Below the pieces are notes generated by a model. The model saw nothing but the letters and a program-made list of their open reading frames with translations, was not told the DNA's origin and made no database searches. The position numbers and the translations under genes were made by a program. Source: Escarpia spicata (taxonomy: Eukaryota > Annelida > Polychaeta > Sabellida > Siboglinidae). From it: a DNA stretch of 64,000 nt. Of the stretch, positions 51,243 to 60,900 are shown piece after piece. The stretch lies in contig OZ023216.1 in the NCBI GenBank assembly GCA_963995525.1, positions 41,024,659 to 41,088,658 on the forward strand, given 5' to 3'. How positions within the stretch are numbered: the stretch's first letter is position 1; each line of letters begins with the position of its first letter.

Positions 51243-53496
51243 ATGGCTTCAAAGACAGTTAAAGTTCCGTATGTTGACACATTAGATGTGTTGACAAAGC
51301 AGAGGTATTTAGATAAGTTACGAATCGTTGATAGCGTTGATCCGTATTCTTTGCCGAATTCGGCATGGACTAAGAAGGAAGCATGCTTCCCAGCTGTATC
51401 ATACCCAGACATAGTGAACTACTTGATTTTTAACAAATCTTTCTACACCATGGAAGACATGAAGGCGTGGAAGAGCCTAGAGGCGTACAACCAGCTGACG
51501 TCAGGATGGATAAGCGATGTGGCGGTTTTTGTGAAAAATGGCTACCACATTGTACGAGCGAAAGTAAGCTTTGATTTCAGTAAATTTAGACATCTAGTTT
51601 TGATAAGTAGGTAGTCCCCCTATTAATAATATTACAATAGCTTAATGAGAATGACTATAAAATTAATTGCAATAAAATATGTGCATGCAATTATAATTTA
51701 TACCTATGGCTATGCCCTTTTTCCTATGGGGCTATGCCTATGGCTATTGTGTAACTATAAATAGTAGGTCCCTATATTTATAAGCATAAAAGGCTGGATA
51801 TATTTTTTATTAAGTACTGTTTTTATTATTAATTGCTTTATGCATCAACTTTGTTATGCAGAAGATAAGTAGGTACAACCATGACTTAAGTCCTTACAGC
51901 TATATATTTATGTATTTTAAGGCCATAATTTTTGCATGTATAACATTGTCAACAATTCTAAATTTAGTTTGCACCGTACTAAAATTTTACACTGTTTGAC
52001 AGGTACTTCATTCGCAGAGACTTCGCGAAAAGCCATTGCAGCCATGGATCATCGCAGATAAAGCTGGGACTGTCTGCACCGCCCATTGTGACTGCATGGC
52101 TGGGTTGGGTGAGGCCTGCACTCACATCGCCACACTTCTCTTTGCGGTGGATACTACCGTGAAGATCCGTGACAGCAAGACTGTGACGCAAGAGCCAGCT
52201 TATTGGCTGCTGCCAGCAACTCACCGAGAGGTTCGTTACAGAGAGGTTGGTGAAATCGATTTCACGTCAGCCTTGACCAAAAAAAAGCAACTGGACGAAG
52301 CCATTGCCAGTGGGTCGCCAGTCTCGTCTCGGGTTCGTCAACCAAAGAACATCGCCGCACCAAGTCATGCTGAGCTTGACAGCTTTTTCCATGGACTTAG
52401 CCTGGGTGACACAAAGCCTGTTGTGTTGTCCCTTCTGCCTCCGTACAGTGATGGGTTTGTTCCCAAACAGGCCCAGGTAAATTTTCCAGCAGTGCTTTCG
52501 GACATGTTCCAGGATGAGCTGTACAAACAGCCGTTCCATGTCGTCCTGGAGAAGTGTTCGTCTGTCACGTTGGCTGTCACACTTCAACAGGCGGAGGCAG
52601 TGGAGATGGCGACAAGGGCTCAGGCCAACTCACGACTGTGGCCAAAGTTCAGGGCTGGCAGGGTGACTGCATCAAGGTTTCACAAAGTGTGCCACACCGA
52701 CCCCTCTCAACCAGCACCAAGTGCGATCAAGGACATCTGCTACCCGGATCGACACCTGACCACACCAGCCATACGATGGGGCATCAAGCATGAGAACGTT
52801 GCGAAGGCTGCTTATCGCAAGACGATGACCGGGCATGCCAACTTCTCCATGCGGGACTCTGGATTAGTCATCCACAACCGATATCCAGAGATTGGGGCTT
52901 CTCCCGATGGAGTCGTCCGATGTGACTGCTGTGGGGAAGGCAGTCTCGAGGTGAAGTGCCCCTACCTCGTGCGTGACGAGGTCCTGAGTGAGGTAAAGGA
53001 AGGTGCCACATGTTTGGCAAAGAATGCAGATGGCACCCTACACTTACAAAAAGGACATGCCTACTACTACCAGGTACAGTGTCAGCTGTTTGTGTGTGGG
53101 CACAGCTATGGAGACTTTGTTGTGTGGACACAGAGGTCCTATCACTGCGAGCGCATCTACAAGGATAACATTCTTTGGGAAGAGATGGTACCAAAAGCCC
53201 GACACTTCTTCCGAGTAGGTGTGCTACCTGAACTGCTGGGAAAATGCCACACACGTCCACCCCTGGTTGGCTGTGCTGTGAACTCGGACACTGTGAACAC
53301 TGGTGAGGCTGTACAAGCAGTGTGGTGTTACTGCCGAAAGGAGGAGTGTGGCGAGATGGTGGCCTGTGACAGTGACAGCTGTCAGTATGAATGGTTTCAC
53401 TACATGTGTGTGGGTGTGCTGTCGGAACCAAAGGGAAAGTGGTTTTGCCCTGAATGCCGAAAGAACAAACGCAAACAGAGAATGGAGAAACGCTGA
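51243..53496 (+). CDS. SWIM zinc finger - YqaJ-like nuclease - PHD finger protein of the transposon
   Basis: Two exons, 51243-51563 and 52003-53496, joined at a perfect GTAAGC/ACAG intron in phase 0, give an intact 604-residue protein. Exon 1 has no recognised domain. Early exon 2 has a SWIM-type zinc site (CDCMAGLGEACTH, about residues 134-146). The middle part is a YqaJ-like nuclease: the N-terminal SRLWPKFRAGRVTAS helix, WGIKHE, GASPDGVV, the catalytic LEVKCP and a YYYQVQCQL core strand, about residues 320-480. The C-terminus is a Cys4-His-Cys3 PHD finger (WCYCRKEECGEMVACD ... FHYMCV ... WFCPECRK) with a basic tail. Such nucleases cut or resect DNA, and PHD fingers commonly bind histone tails. 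A role in transposition is inferred from location only. Confidence 0.85.
51564..52002 (+). other. Intron of the transposon nuclease gene
   Basis: 439-bp AT-rich intron with donor GTAAGC and acceptor TTTGACAG. About 51690-51745 repeats CCTATGGCTATG-like units, which also occur near 55650-55745 in the intron of the opposite gene. Confidence 0.6.
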
Positions 53497-53510
53497 ATCA
53501 TGAATGCCCA

Positions 53511-54072
53511 AGAAAAAAGAAAAAAACACAAAAAATAGCATGTCTGACATGTCTGCAGTTTTTCATTTCACATGAAAATCCTAGCTGCACTGATGAGTCC
53601 TGGGGGGACGAAACATGTTACTAACAGACAGGTGCAATTACAATATATATATATTCATATCAATCACAGTGACACCAATTACAGCATACCACTTTCATCA
53701 CAAAAATAATTACTCCTTTTGGTGTCTATATTGATATAATCAGGTTCAACCTAAAATCCAGATATATAAAATATCAACCAAAAATAATGTAAATGTGTAT
53801 TTATTTTTAGAGCATGTTTATTTACACATGTAATTTCAAACATTTATTGTTTTCCATTCAAAAGTTAATTATAATAAAATTTGTAAATGTTATTCTTACC
53901 AGAAGCTTTAGTCTTTACACAAAATTATAGCTACCTGGTGCTATACAGCAACTAATATTAAACAGACATGTTTCGTCCCCCCAGGACTCATCAGTGCAGC
54001 TAGGGTTTTCACGTAAAATGAAAAACCGCAGACATGTCAGACATGCTATTTTTTTGTATTTTTCTTTTTTCT
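53511..54072. repeat. Inverted repeat shared by the convergent 3' ends
   Basis: 53511-53618 and 53966-54072 are about 108-bp inverted copies with only scattered mismatches. Each lies immediately after the stop codon of one of the two facing transposon genes, so both mRNAs would carry nearly the same 3' UTR sequence, including ATAGCATGTCTGACATGTCTG-type bases. Confidence 0.9.
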
Positions 54073-54118
54073 TGGATATCATTCCACACATGCCATCTCC
54101 TACCATTGTGCAATCTCA

Positions 54119-56084
54119 CTAGTCAAATGGAACGATGGGCCCATTCAAGTTTGTAAGTGCACAGCAGACAGTGGCTATTTTGTCAATCGTGGTGATTCCT
54201 TTTCCATCATTGACGAAGAGAAAGTCAATTGGCACTGTTTCTCCCAGAAAGGTGTACTTCTGACGAAGCAGGCCAATAACACGCTCAACATGGATTCGCA
54301 GATGAGCGAGTTTTCGTGATCGTTCAAGCTCAACTGCTGGCATCTGGCTCTTCCCCTTTGTGAAGGCAGGCATTTTGATGGTTGCCATCATCAGTCCCAC
54401 ACTGTCATTCACATCAAACCCTCTGTCGGCCATCACAACGTCACCTGGGAGGAGGTGGTCGAGGAAACCACAGTGTTCGGTGAGGTACTTGTCACTGACT
54501 CGGCCAGCCCAAGCTCTCGACAAGAAGGAAATGGTCCCTTGTGGCGTAATTCCTGAGGAACTTCACCGTATTGTGATGCTTGTAGGAAGACCAAGTCAGT
54601 GACCTTGCTTTCAAGTTTGATGGTGTTTCGATATACACCTCGAAACAGTCAATGATTACCACAACTTTTGACTCGAGATAACGCCGGAACTCCATCGGCA
54701 TCGTCTTCCTCAACTCATCTCGTCCTGGCCATATAATTAGTGGCTGCATCATGACGTACAGAACATCAAGTGTGTTCAAGAAAATTCTTGAGACGGTCGA
54801 CTGTCTGACGTTGAACAGAAAACCCAACAGTTCATTCGACACATTCAGGCGGAGCTTCATCAATGTCATCAATAACTGCTGAAACTTGGTCAGGGATGAT
54901 CTGTGTGTTTCGTTTAGATGCGGTGACACAAAGTTGTACAGCTGCATGAGGATGTAGTGAGTTGGAAGGCCGGAAAGAAAATTCACTTTGTTGTCATTGC
55001 CGGCTAAGCTGCACTCAGTCAGCTTTGCAGATGCCAACTCCAGCTTTAAGCTGCTGTTCTCTAGCGTCAGCCTCCTCATCTCTTCCTCCATTCCACGCAC
55101 CACATCCCCACTCATATCAGTCTGACACTCTTTTGTATCATCGTCCGCTGCTGGTGGTACTACATCATGTGCCCGGTCTTCCACTAAGGAGGTCTGCATG
55201 GACAGTAGTGTGTTGGCCATGTCTAGGCGAGCTCTGTTAGCAGCACGATCAACTTTGCGCTCATATCGTGACAAACTGGTTGCTCCATCTGACGGCTTGA
55301 GCTTGTCGTGGCCAAGGTTTATGGTGGGTGCCCAGTCACAGTTTGTTTTGTCATACAAATTGGCAGGCTTGCCTACAAAACAATATATAAAACACATTAA
55401 AACATGCACTGAGAATATTTAATAAATATGTAATGTGTATTGAAATTGTCTTATGGCTTAAAACCCACTGTAGCATTGATACACAATACAAATTGTGACT
55501 AATACATCCATAAAACTTTCAGCAGGTATTTTACTGTATAAAATGTTAGTGTTACTCAGTCAATGTTATATTTTTTATTATATTGTATTAATAAAGAAGT
55601 GTATAATTCTATGTTTATAAATTTGCTAGTCAATCAATTACATAGGCTATGGTTGCTATGGAAGTTATGGCACAACACAGCCAATAGCATAGCCATAGGT
55701 GATAGGCAAAGCCAAGGCAAAGCCATGCCCATGGCATGGGCATGGCCGACACAGTCACAGGCTGTTATTGTTAGATAGACAGGCTGTTAGTTACATAAAC
55801 CTGACTTCATTTTATGTATGTAACATTTAATAATTTACACGGCCTTAACATTAATCTTACTTACCAGTCACAAAGTGCAACGAGCATACACGAGTGTATG
55901 GGTAGTTGGACGGCTTAATGTCTGACCGGCCTATGTTGGAAAGCCAGACACGCTGTCGTTCCTCCGAAAGTTGTCGAGTTTGTTCCCCCTGCGTATGGCG
56001 AATTGTGGGCAGTCTGAAGTACGACAAATGACTGTCTCTGTCAGCTCGTTTGCCGCAAGCAAATACTCCACAAAAGTTTACCAT
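54119..56084 (-). pseudogene. THAP-domain DDE transposase (Harbinger/ISL2EU-like), frameshifted
   Basis: Exon 1 (56084-55865) encodes a THAP DNA-binding domain (MVNFCGVFACGK ... YFRLP ... CSLHF). Its donor GTAAGT joins the acceptor at 55373, phase 1, to exon 2 (55372-54119), which starts GKPANLY. A coiled-coil-like Glu/Leu stretch (about 55100-55020) precedes a DDE_Tnp_4-type catalytic domain: first Asp in VVVIIDCFEVYIETP (about 54650), second Asp in [10 protein letters not shown] (about 54425) and the Glu in [13 protein letters not shown] (about 54285). Near 54556 the frame breaks just after HHNTVKFL. The rest continues in another frame to the stop at 54121-54119. The copy is therefore probably inactive, although the catalytic residues survive on either side. 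Confidence 0.82.
55373..55864 (-). other. Intron of the transposase gene
   Basis: 492-bp intron with GTAAGTAAG donor and TTTTGTAG acceptor on -. Contains a palindromic GGCAAAGCC/CATGCCCATGGCATGGGCATG stretch near 55710-55750. Confidence 0.6.
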
Positions 56085-56479
56085 CCTTCGCGAATAACGG
56101 TGTAACGATGAAAAGAAAAGATTTACTGCTTCAGTGAACATTCGCAATGCGGGTGCGCGCGGGGCGGTCTGTACTCCAGCGCTTGTACTCCAAGATGGCA
56201 GACCGCAAAAATGGTGACGTCACACGCACACCCTCTATATATATTTCCTAATATAACTTTTTTGTCAAGTCGTTTTCCTGTAATTTCAATAAATTGACCT
56301 TCTCATACTTGTGAATTCTGATAGATGTTAATTGAATTATAATCATATTTGTTGCATAGATAAATGGCTAATCCTCCATGCGCGGTACATATTTTACCTT
56401 GCGAAATTAGAGTGTAACCGTTGATCATAAAGCGTGATGTATCTGAATTATCTGATAGCCACGTTTCTTGTAAAGGGTA

Positions 56480-56543
56480 TTTCTGGCAAGACGGTAGACA
56501 CCACGGTTTAATTAAACCGCGGTAGAAACCGTCCTGACAGAAA
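56480..56543. repeat. Loopless 64-bp imperfect palindrome
   Basis: Arms 56480-56511 and 56512-56543 meet at TTTAATTAAA and match at most of 32 positions. It straddles the 5' truncation point of the LINE. Confidence 0.8.
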
Positions 56544-56544
56544 C

Positions 56545-57964
56545 CTGCCAACCCTGATCGAAATTGTTCCATAACTTTGTAATTGTAACCCTGATTAAAA
56601 CGGTCTTCGCCTTCGCGTGCAGGCTTCGCCTTCGGTCAGTACCTACCGGCAATAACTCCGTTGGCGCACAATTATTGTACGATTTCCGCGAATTATACGG
56701 CCCCGAGGGCCTTGAAGTTGACGGGAACTTAAGTGACGTGTACTTCGCAAATGCGCAAATCAACAATTCCATTTAATGCGATGTTAATTCACTCGAACGT
56801 TCAACGACAACAAGAATTAAAATGGAGGCGGCACCAAGAAGTTACACCAGAAAGAAGTTCGGCCGCATCACTACCTGTTTTTGTCTGCGCGGCTACAATT
56901 TTCAAGTATAAGAGTTTTGGTGAAATGTGTGAATTTTGTTCGAGTACTTTGGCATGGCACATGTCAGTCCAGTGAATACTAAATGTACTACTACATTAGA
57001 TCTTTCACGAGGTAGCAATAAACATACGCTAGTCGCTCGCGTATTCGCACACAGTGGCTATTTTGCAGAACGCACCAATATTTCAAAATCCGTCACCAGA
57101 TTGGGGCGAAATTGAGGGGTGTCAGGTTTGGGTGGATTTTTCTGAAAACTGAGGTATGAGAATTTTACGAGTTTTCCATAGCACTTGTGTCAACGGAGGT
57201 TAAATATGCTGTGAAATTTTCCAGAAAATTGTTCGTCAAATTTAGCAGGAAATGAAGGAAACGTTATAATGGCCGCCTATGTAAAATTTAAATGTGGTCT
57301 TACCCCAGGTAATAGAGACGATTACCGAGGCGCCGTGAGATGGCGCCACCTTTTGGAATTCTCGGCGAGTTAACGAAGGCGAGCGAGAGCAAGAGTAGGA
57401 TCAGCGAAACTAGCCCGTTTCACGATTGTCAGTTTTATCTCCAATATAATATATTTACATCGACATTGTGGCCTACTAGCTGCATTCGGACATTGTGGTA
57501 TCATGTTTTATAGTCTCAATCATACACAGTGCTGCTGACGGCTGTCAACTACAAATTACAACTGCGCGGAAACACTGCAGAGACTGGGAGGTGCCGGCCG
57601 CCGTGCCCTGGCGCGAAGGATTGTTGATGTTTTACTAACAACACGATAATATTATTACAAAGCAAAACCGGCCGTTACTGGCGGGTGATCGTTGGAGAAA
57701 AATGCAAGAATCGGCGCATCAACACAGGAATGATACGTGACATATTCATGACACTTTTGACGGACATGTCTTTATAAATAGTGATGTAAACAAACCGATT
57801 GTTCTATACATTCTTCAGCTCTGGTTTCACTTCCATGGTTTCCTTGTTCAAGACAGTTGTTTCCACATTTCTACGTACTCACATGCACAGTGCCAGGGCA
57901 GTGGTGTAACCTAACAAGGTTGCTTTGCAATTTAATTAGAATAGGACGCCAATTTGCAGCCGAC
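56545..57964. other. Intergenic region and probable promoter of the THAP gene
   Basis: No supported coding sequence. From about 57290 to 57700 the DNA is clearly more GC- and CpG-rich than its surroundings (GGCGCCGTGAGATGGCGCC at about 57331-57349, GCCGGCCGCCGTGCC at about 57593). This suggests a CpG-type promoter 0.3-0.6 kb upstream of the THAP start codon. Confidence 0.45.
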
Positions 57965-60900
57965 ATGGTCTGGTGTGCTGCTTACGGCTGTACCAATGCA
58001 ACATATAAGGATCCAAAACTGTCTTTCTTCCGTTTCCCTGTGAGCAAGCCAGAAGGGAAAAAATGGATTCGCAATTGCGGACGGGTTGGCTGGAAACCTA
58101 CGCAATATAGCACACTTTGTTCAGCACATTTTGAAAAAACATGCTTCAAAGTGGACATGTTTCTTCAGCTAATGGGGCAAGACCCAAACAAAAATCGACG
58201 ACGGAGATTTTTGAAGCCTGGCTCTGTGCCAACAATTTTTAATTTTAAAAATGCAAAGCAGCCGAAGTACCGCAAATTCTCAATTGCGCGAGCTGCAAAG
58301 GCGAAGCACAAGGAGGTTAGTATTTACTCGGTAACTGAGAATCTACATACTAGTCATTTGAGGTATGTCCCTGTAAGTATTACACTGTATGTCACTGTAG
58401 ACATATGTCATGTTACGTGATGTAACTTTTTACAACTGCCAACAGTTTCGGCAAGAATAAGACTGGAATGTTTACAAATAGATTTCTATTCATGCGTAAT
58501 AATACCAGTGTGCTTGTTTTGATTTTTACATTGCTGGTGTGGCTGATTTAAGCCTGATATTGGTTGATCTGACAGTATTAGACTAGTGAGAGAAAACACT
58601 GGTGTAAATAAAGTTATGAATAAAATTATTATATTATTAAGACCATCCCATGTTTATAAAAGTTGTAAATTTTGTTAGTTATCTAGATGTGGCGACTCAT
58701 ACATTAATGTTTGTTCCTATAATTTGTAAACTGCATGATGTAGTCACTTTGTTATTATACTTTTATAGTTTGTTGTTGTGATTGATTTGATAAATGTGAG
58801 AAATTACTAAAATAATATAATTTTGCAGCATCAGAATAAAAAGGACTTGGATATATGTTGCAGACCGTTGCGTACCTGTTGTCCTCAGAGTTTACTGCAT
58901 TAAGCGAGTCCACTGCAGCTCAGTCCAAATCGGTATGTTCTTCATTCGCATGATAAATCTGTTATAAATATAGTTCTTATTTTAAAATAAATTAATAGTT
59001 ATCCTGTTTTAGTAACGTGCTATTTAATGTATGTACTTACTGGTACTTGCAGGCGTAATTAATATTGGGGGGGCTAAGCCGAAAACCACAGCACTTTGCT
59101 GCTATCGGACATGTCGTTGGACAAGACAGACGTGACATTGGAGGGTTGGATGAGGGTGCTGCTATCGGACATGTCATTGGACAAGACAGACGTGACATTG
59201 GAGGGTTGGATGAGGGTGCTGCTATTGGACATGTCGTTGGACAAGACAGACGTGACATTGGAGGGTTGGATGAGGGTGCTGCTATCGGACATGTCATTGG
59301 ACAAGACAGACGTGACATTGGAGGGTTGGATGAGGGTGCTGCTATCGGACATGTCATTGGACAAGACAGACGTGACATTGGAGGGTTGGATGAGGGTGCT
59401 GCTATCAGACATGTCATTGGACAAGACAGACGTGACATTGGAGGGTTGGATGAGGGTGCTGCTATCGGACATGTCATTGGACAAGACAGACGTGACATTG
59501 GAGGGTTGGATGAGGGTGCTGCTATCCGACATGTCATTGGACAAGACAGACGTGACATTGGAGGGTTGGATGAGGGTGCTGCTATCAGACATGTCATTGG
59601 ACAAGACAGACGTGATATTGGAGGGTTGGATGAGGGTGCTGCTATCGGACATGTCGTTGGACAAGACAGACGTGACATTGGAGGGTTGGATGAGGGTGCT
59701 GCTATCGGACATGTCATTGAACAAGACAGACGTGACATTGGAGGGTTGGATGAGGGTGCTGCTATCAGACATGTCATTGGACAAGACAGACGTGACATTG
59801 GAGGGTTGGATGAGTGTGCTGCTATCAGACATGTCATTGGACAAGACAGACGTGACATTGGAGGGTTGGATGAGGGTGCTGCTATCAGACATGTCATTGG
59901 ACAAGACAGACGTGACATTGGAGGGTTGGATGAGGGTGCTGCTATCGGACATGTCATTGGACAAGACAGACGTGACATTGGAGGGTTGGATGAGGGTTAG
60001 GGTTAGGGTGAGGGTGCTGCTGAAGAGGTTTTTTATGGTGACGTTTTGCCTGAGCTCTTGATGCTATTTGGACATGACATAGGGATGCTTTTGGACATTT
60101 TCTAGGATCAGCCATGAGATGATGTGCATAGCTTCAGCTTGGAATTGATAACGTAAATCACAGTTGTCATGCCAACAATTATGCTGATTAGCTCATTTCT
60201 TTAAAATATCCAACGACCTTAGAATAGCTAATATAATCCTAAAATGTTACGAAGGTTTGTTGAGGTTTCACCAATATATGGCACATAGAACTTTCTTTAG
60301 GGCCAGTGACTTCACTTTAAAGCAAATAACTTCCGTTTCGTTTCTTGAAATACGTTAAGTACCAATTTGTAAATTAGGGGTCAAAGGTCGTAGGAAGCAA
60401 TTGCGCATAAAAGGAGGCAACTGAACCTCAAACACAAATTTGTTTTACAGATGTCACAAAAGATGACTGTCTCCACTGAGCCATCGCTGCGAGGCCTACC
60501 AGATCAGGGAACCGTCAACGTTATGGTATAGTTAGGTTCTTGTGTGGCACTTTATCCAGTCCATAGGACTGCTCAAAGCACTTTTTTACCATACACACCC
60601 TGGCAGACCTGTTCACTTGTTCGAAAACCATCTCGACTTCTCTGGAAAGCATTCAGCCACATTGCAATTACTGCCTGAAGTACACAAATATTTAGTGGTC
60701 ATTATCCCTAGCCAAGTACTTGGTTTATACATATGTGTGAACTGTAACCGCGTGGAATGATACAATTTACTCAACGTTCAAAAGGATTGCAAAAGTGTGT
60801 CTATATATATATATGTGTGTATATATATATACACATTCCTGCTTGTTGTAATACTTTGTTTATCCATCACTTGTTCTTCCGTCATTCATATTTCATCCAC

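Larger units (their letters stand above)
51099..56235. mobile_element. Complete 5.1-kb DNA transposon (ISL2EU/Harbinger-like) with two genes
   Basis: Ends start GAGGGTGT and are inverted with respect to each other. Imperfect terminal repeats extend about 95 bp, sharing TGACGTCA, GCCAT.TTGGAGTACAAGCG and ACCGCCC..CGCATTG. TATA flanks both ends (51095-51098 and 56236-56239). Because the element interrupts a LINE reading frame (GNIY|RPP), a 4-bp TATA duplication restores that frame. A 2-bp TA duplication, known for ISL2EU, is not excluded in this TA-rich site. It encodes a SWIM-YqaJ-PHD protein on + and a THAP-DDE transposase on -. Assignment to ISL2EU rests on the transposase plus YqaJ pairing. 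Confidence 0.8.
48516..56500 (-). mobile_element. CR1/L2-group LINE split by a DNA transposon
   Basis: On -, the endonuclease start (LQETWLSDNS, about 56480) runs to about 56240, is interrupted by the transposon at 51099-56235, and resumes at about 51090 with YRPPGRNNETC. The rest of the endonuclease runs to 50505, the linker and RT lie at 49165-50214, and the thumb and C-terminal blocks at 48566-49238. The 3' tail is a CATT/TTTCATT repeat at 48516-48545. It is the same type as the LINE at 25.1-28.5 kb but better preserved. Confidence 0.85.

Noticed and set aside
52868..53431. 187-residue frame on - opposite the nuclease gene
   Set aside because: Antisense shadow of the YqaJ/PHD coding exon, which has clear domains and splice sites on +.
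58829..58933. Additional THAP gene exon between good splice signals
   Set aside because: In the phase required by exon 1 it meets a stop (CAT TAA). Other phases do not join to exon 1, so it was left out of the model.
59037..60061. Four long open frames (296-321 residues) on both strands
   Set aside because: They all run through the 60-bp minisatellite, whose length is a multiple of three. No start context, splice signals or domain support a protein.
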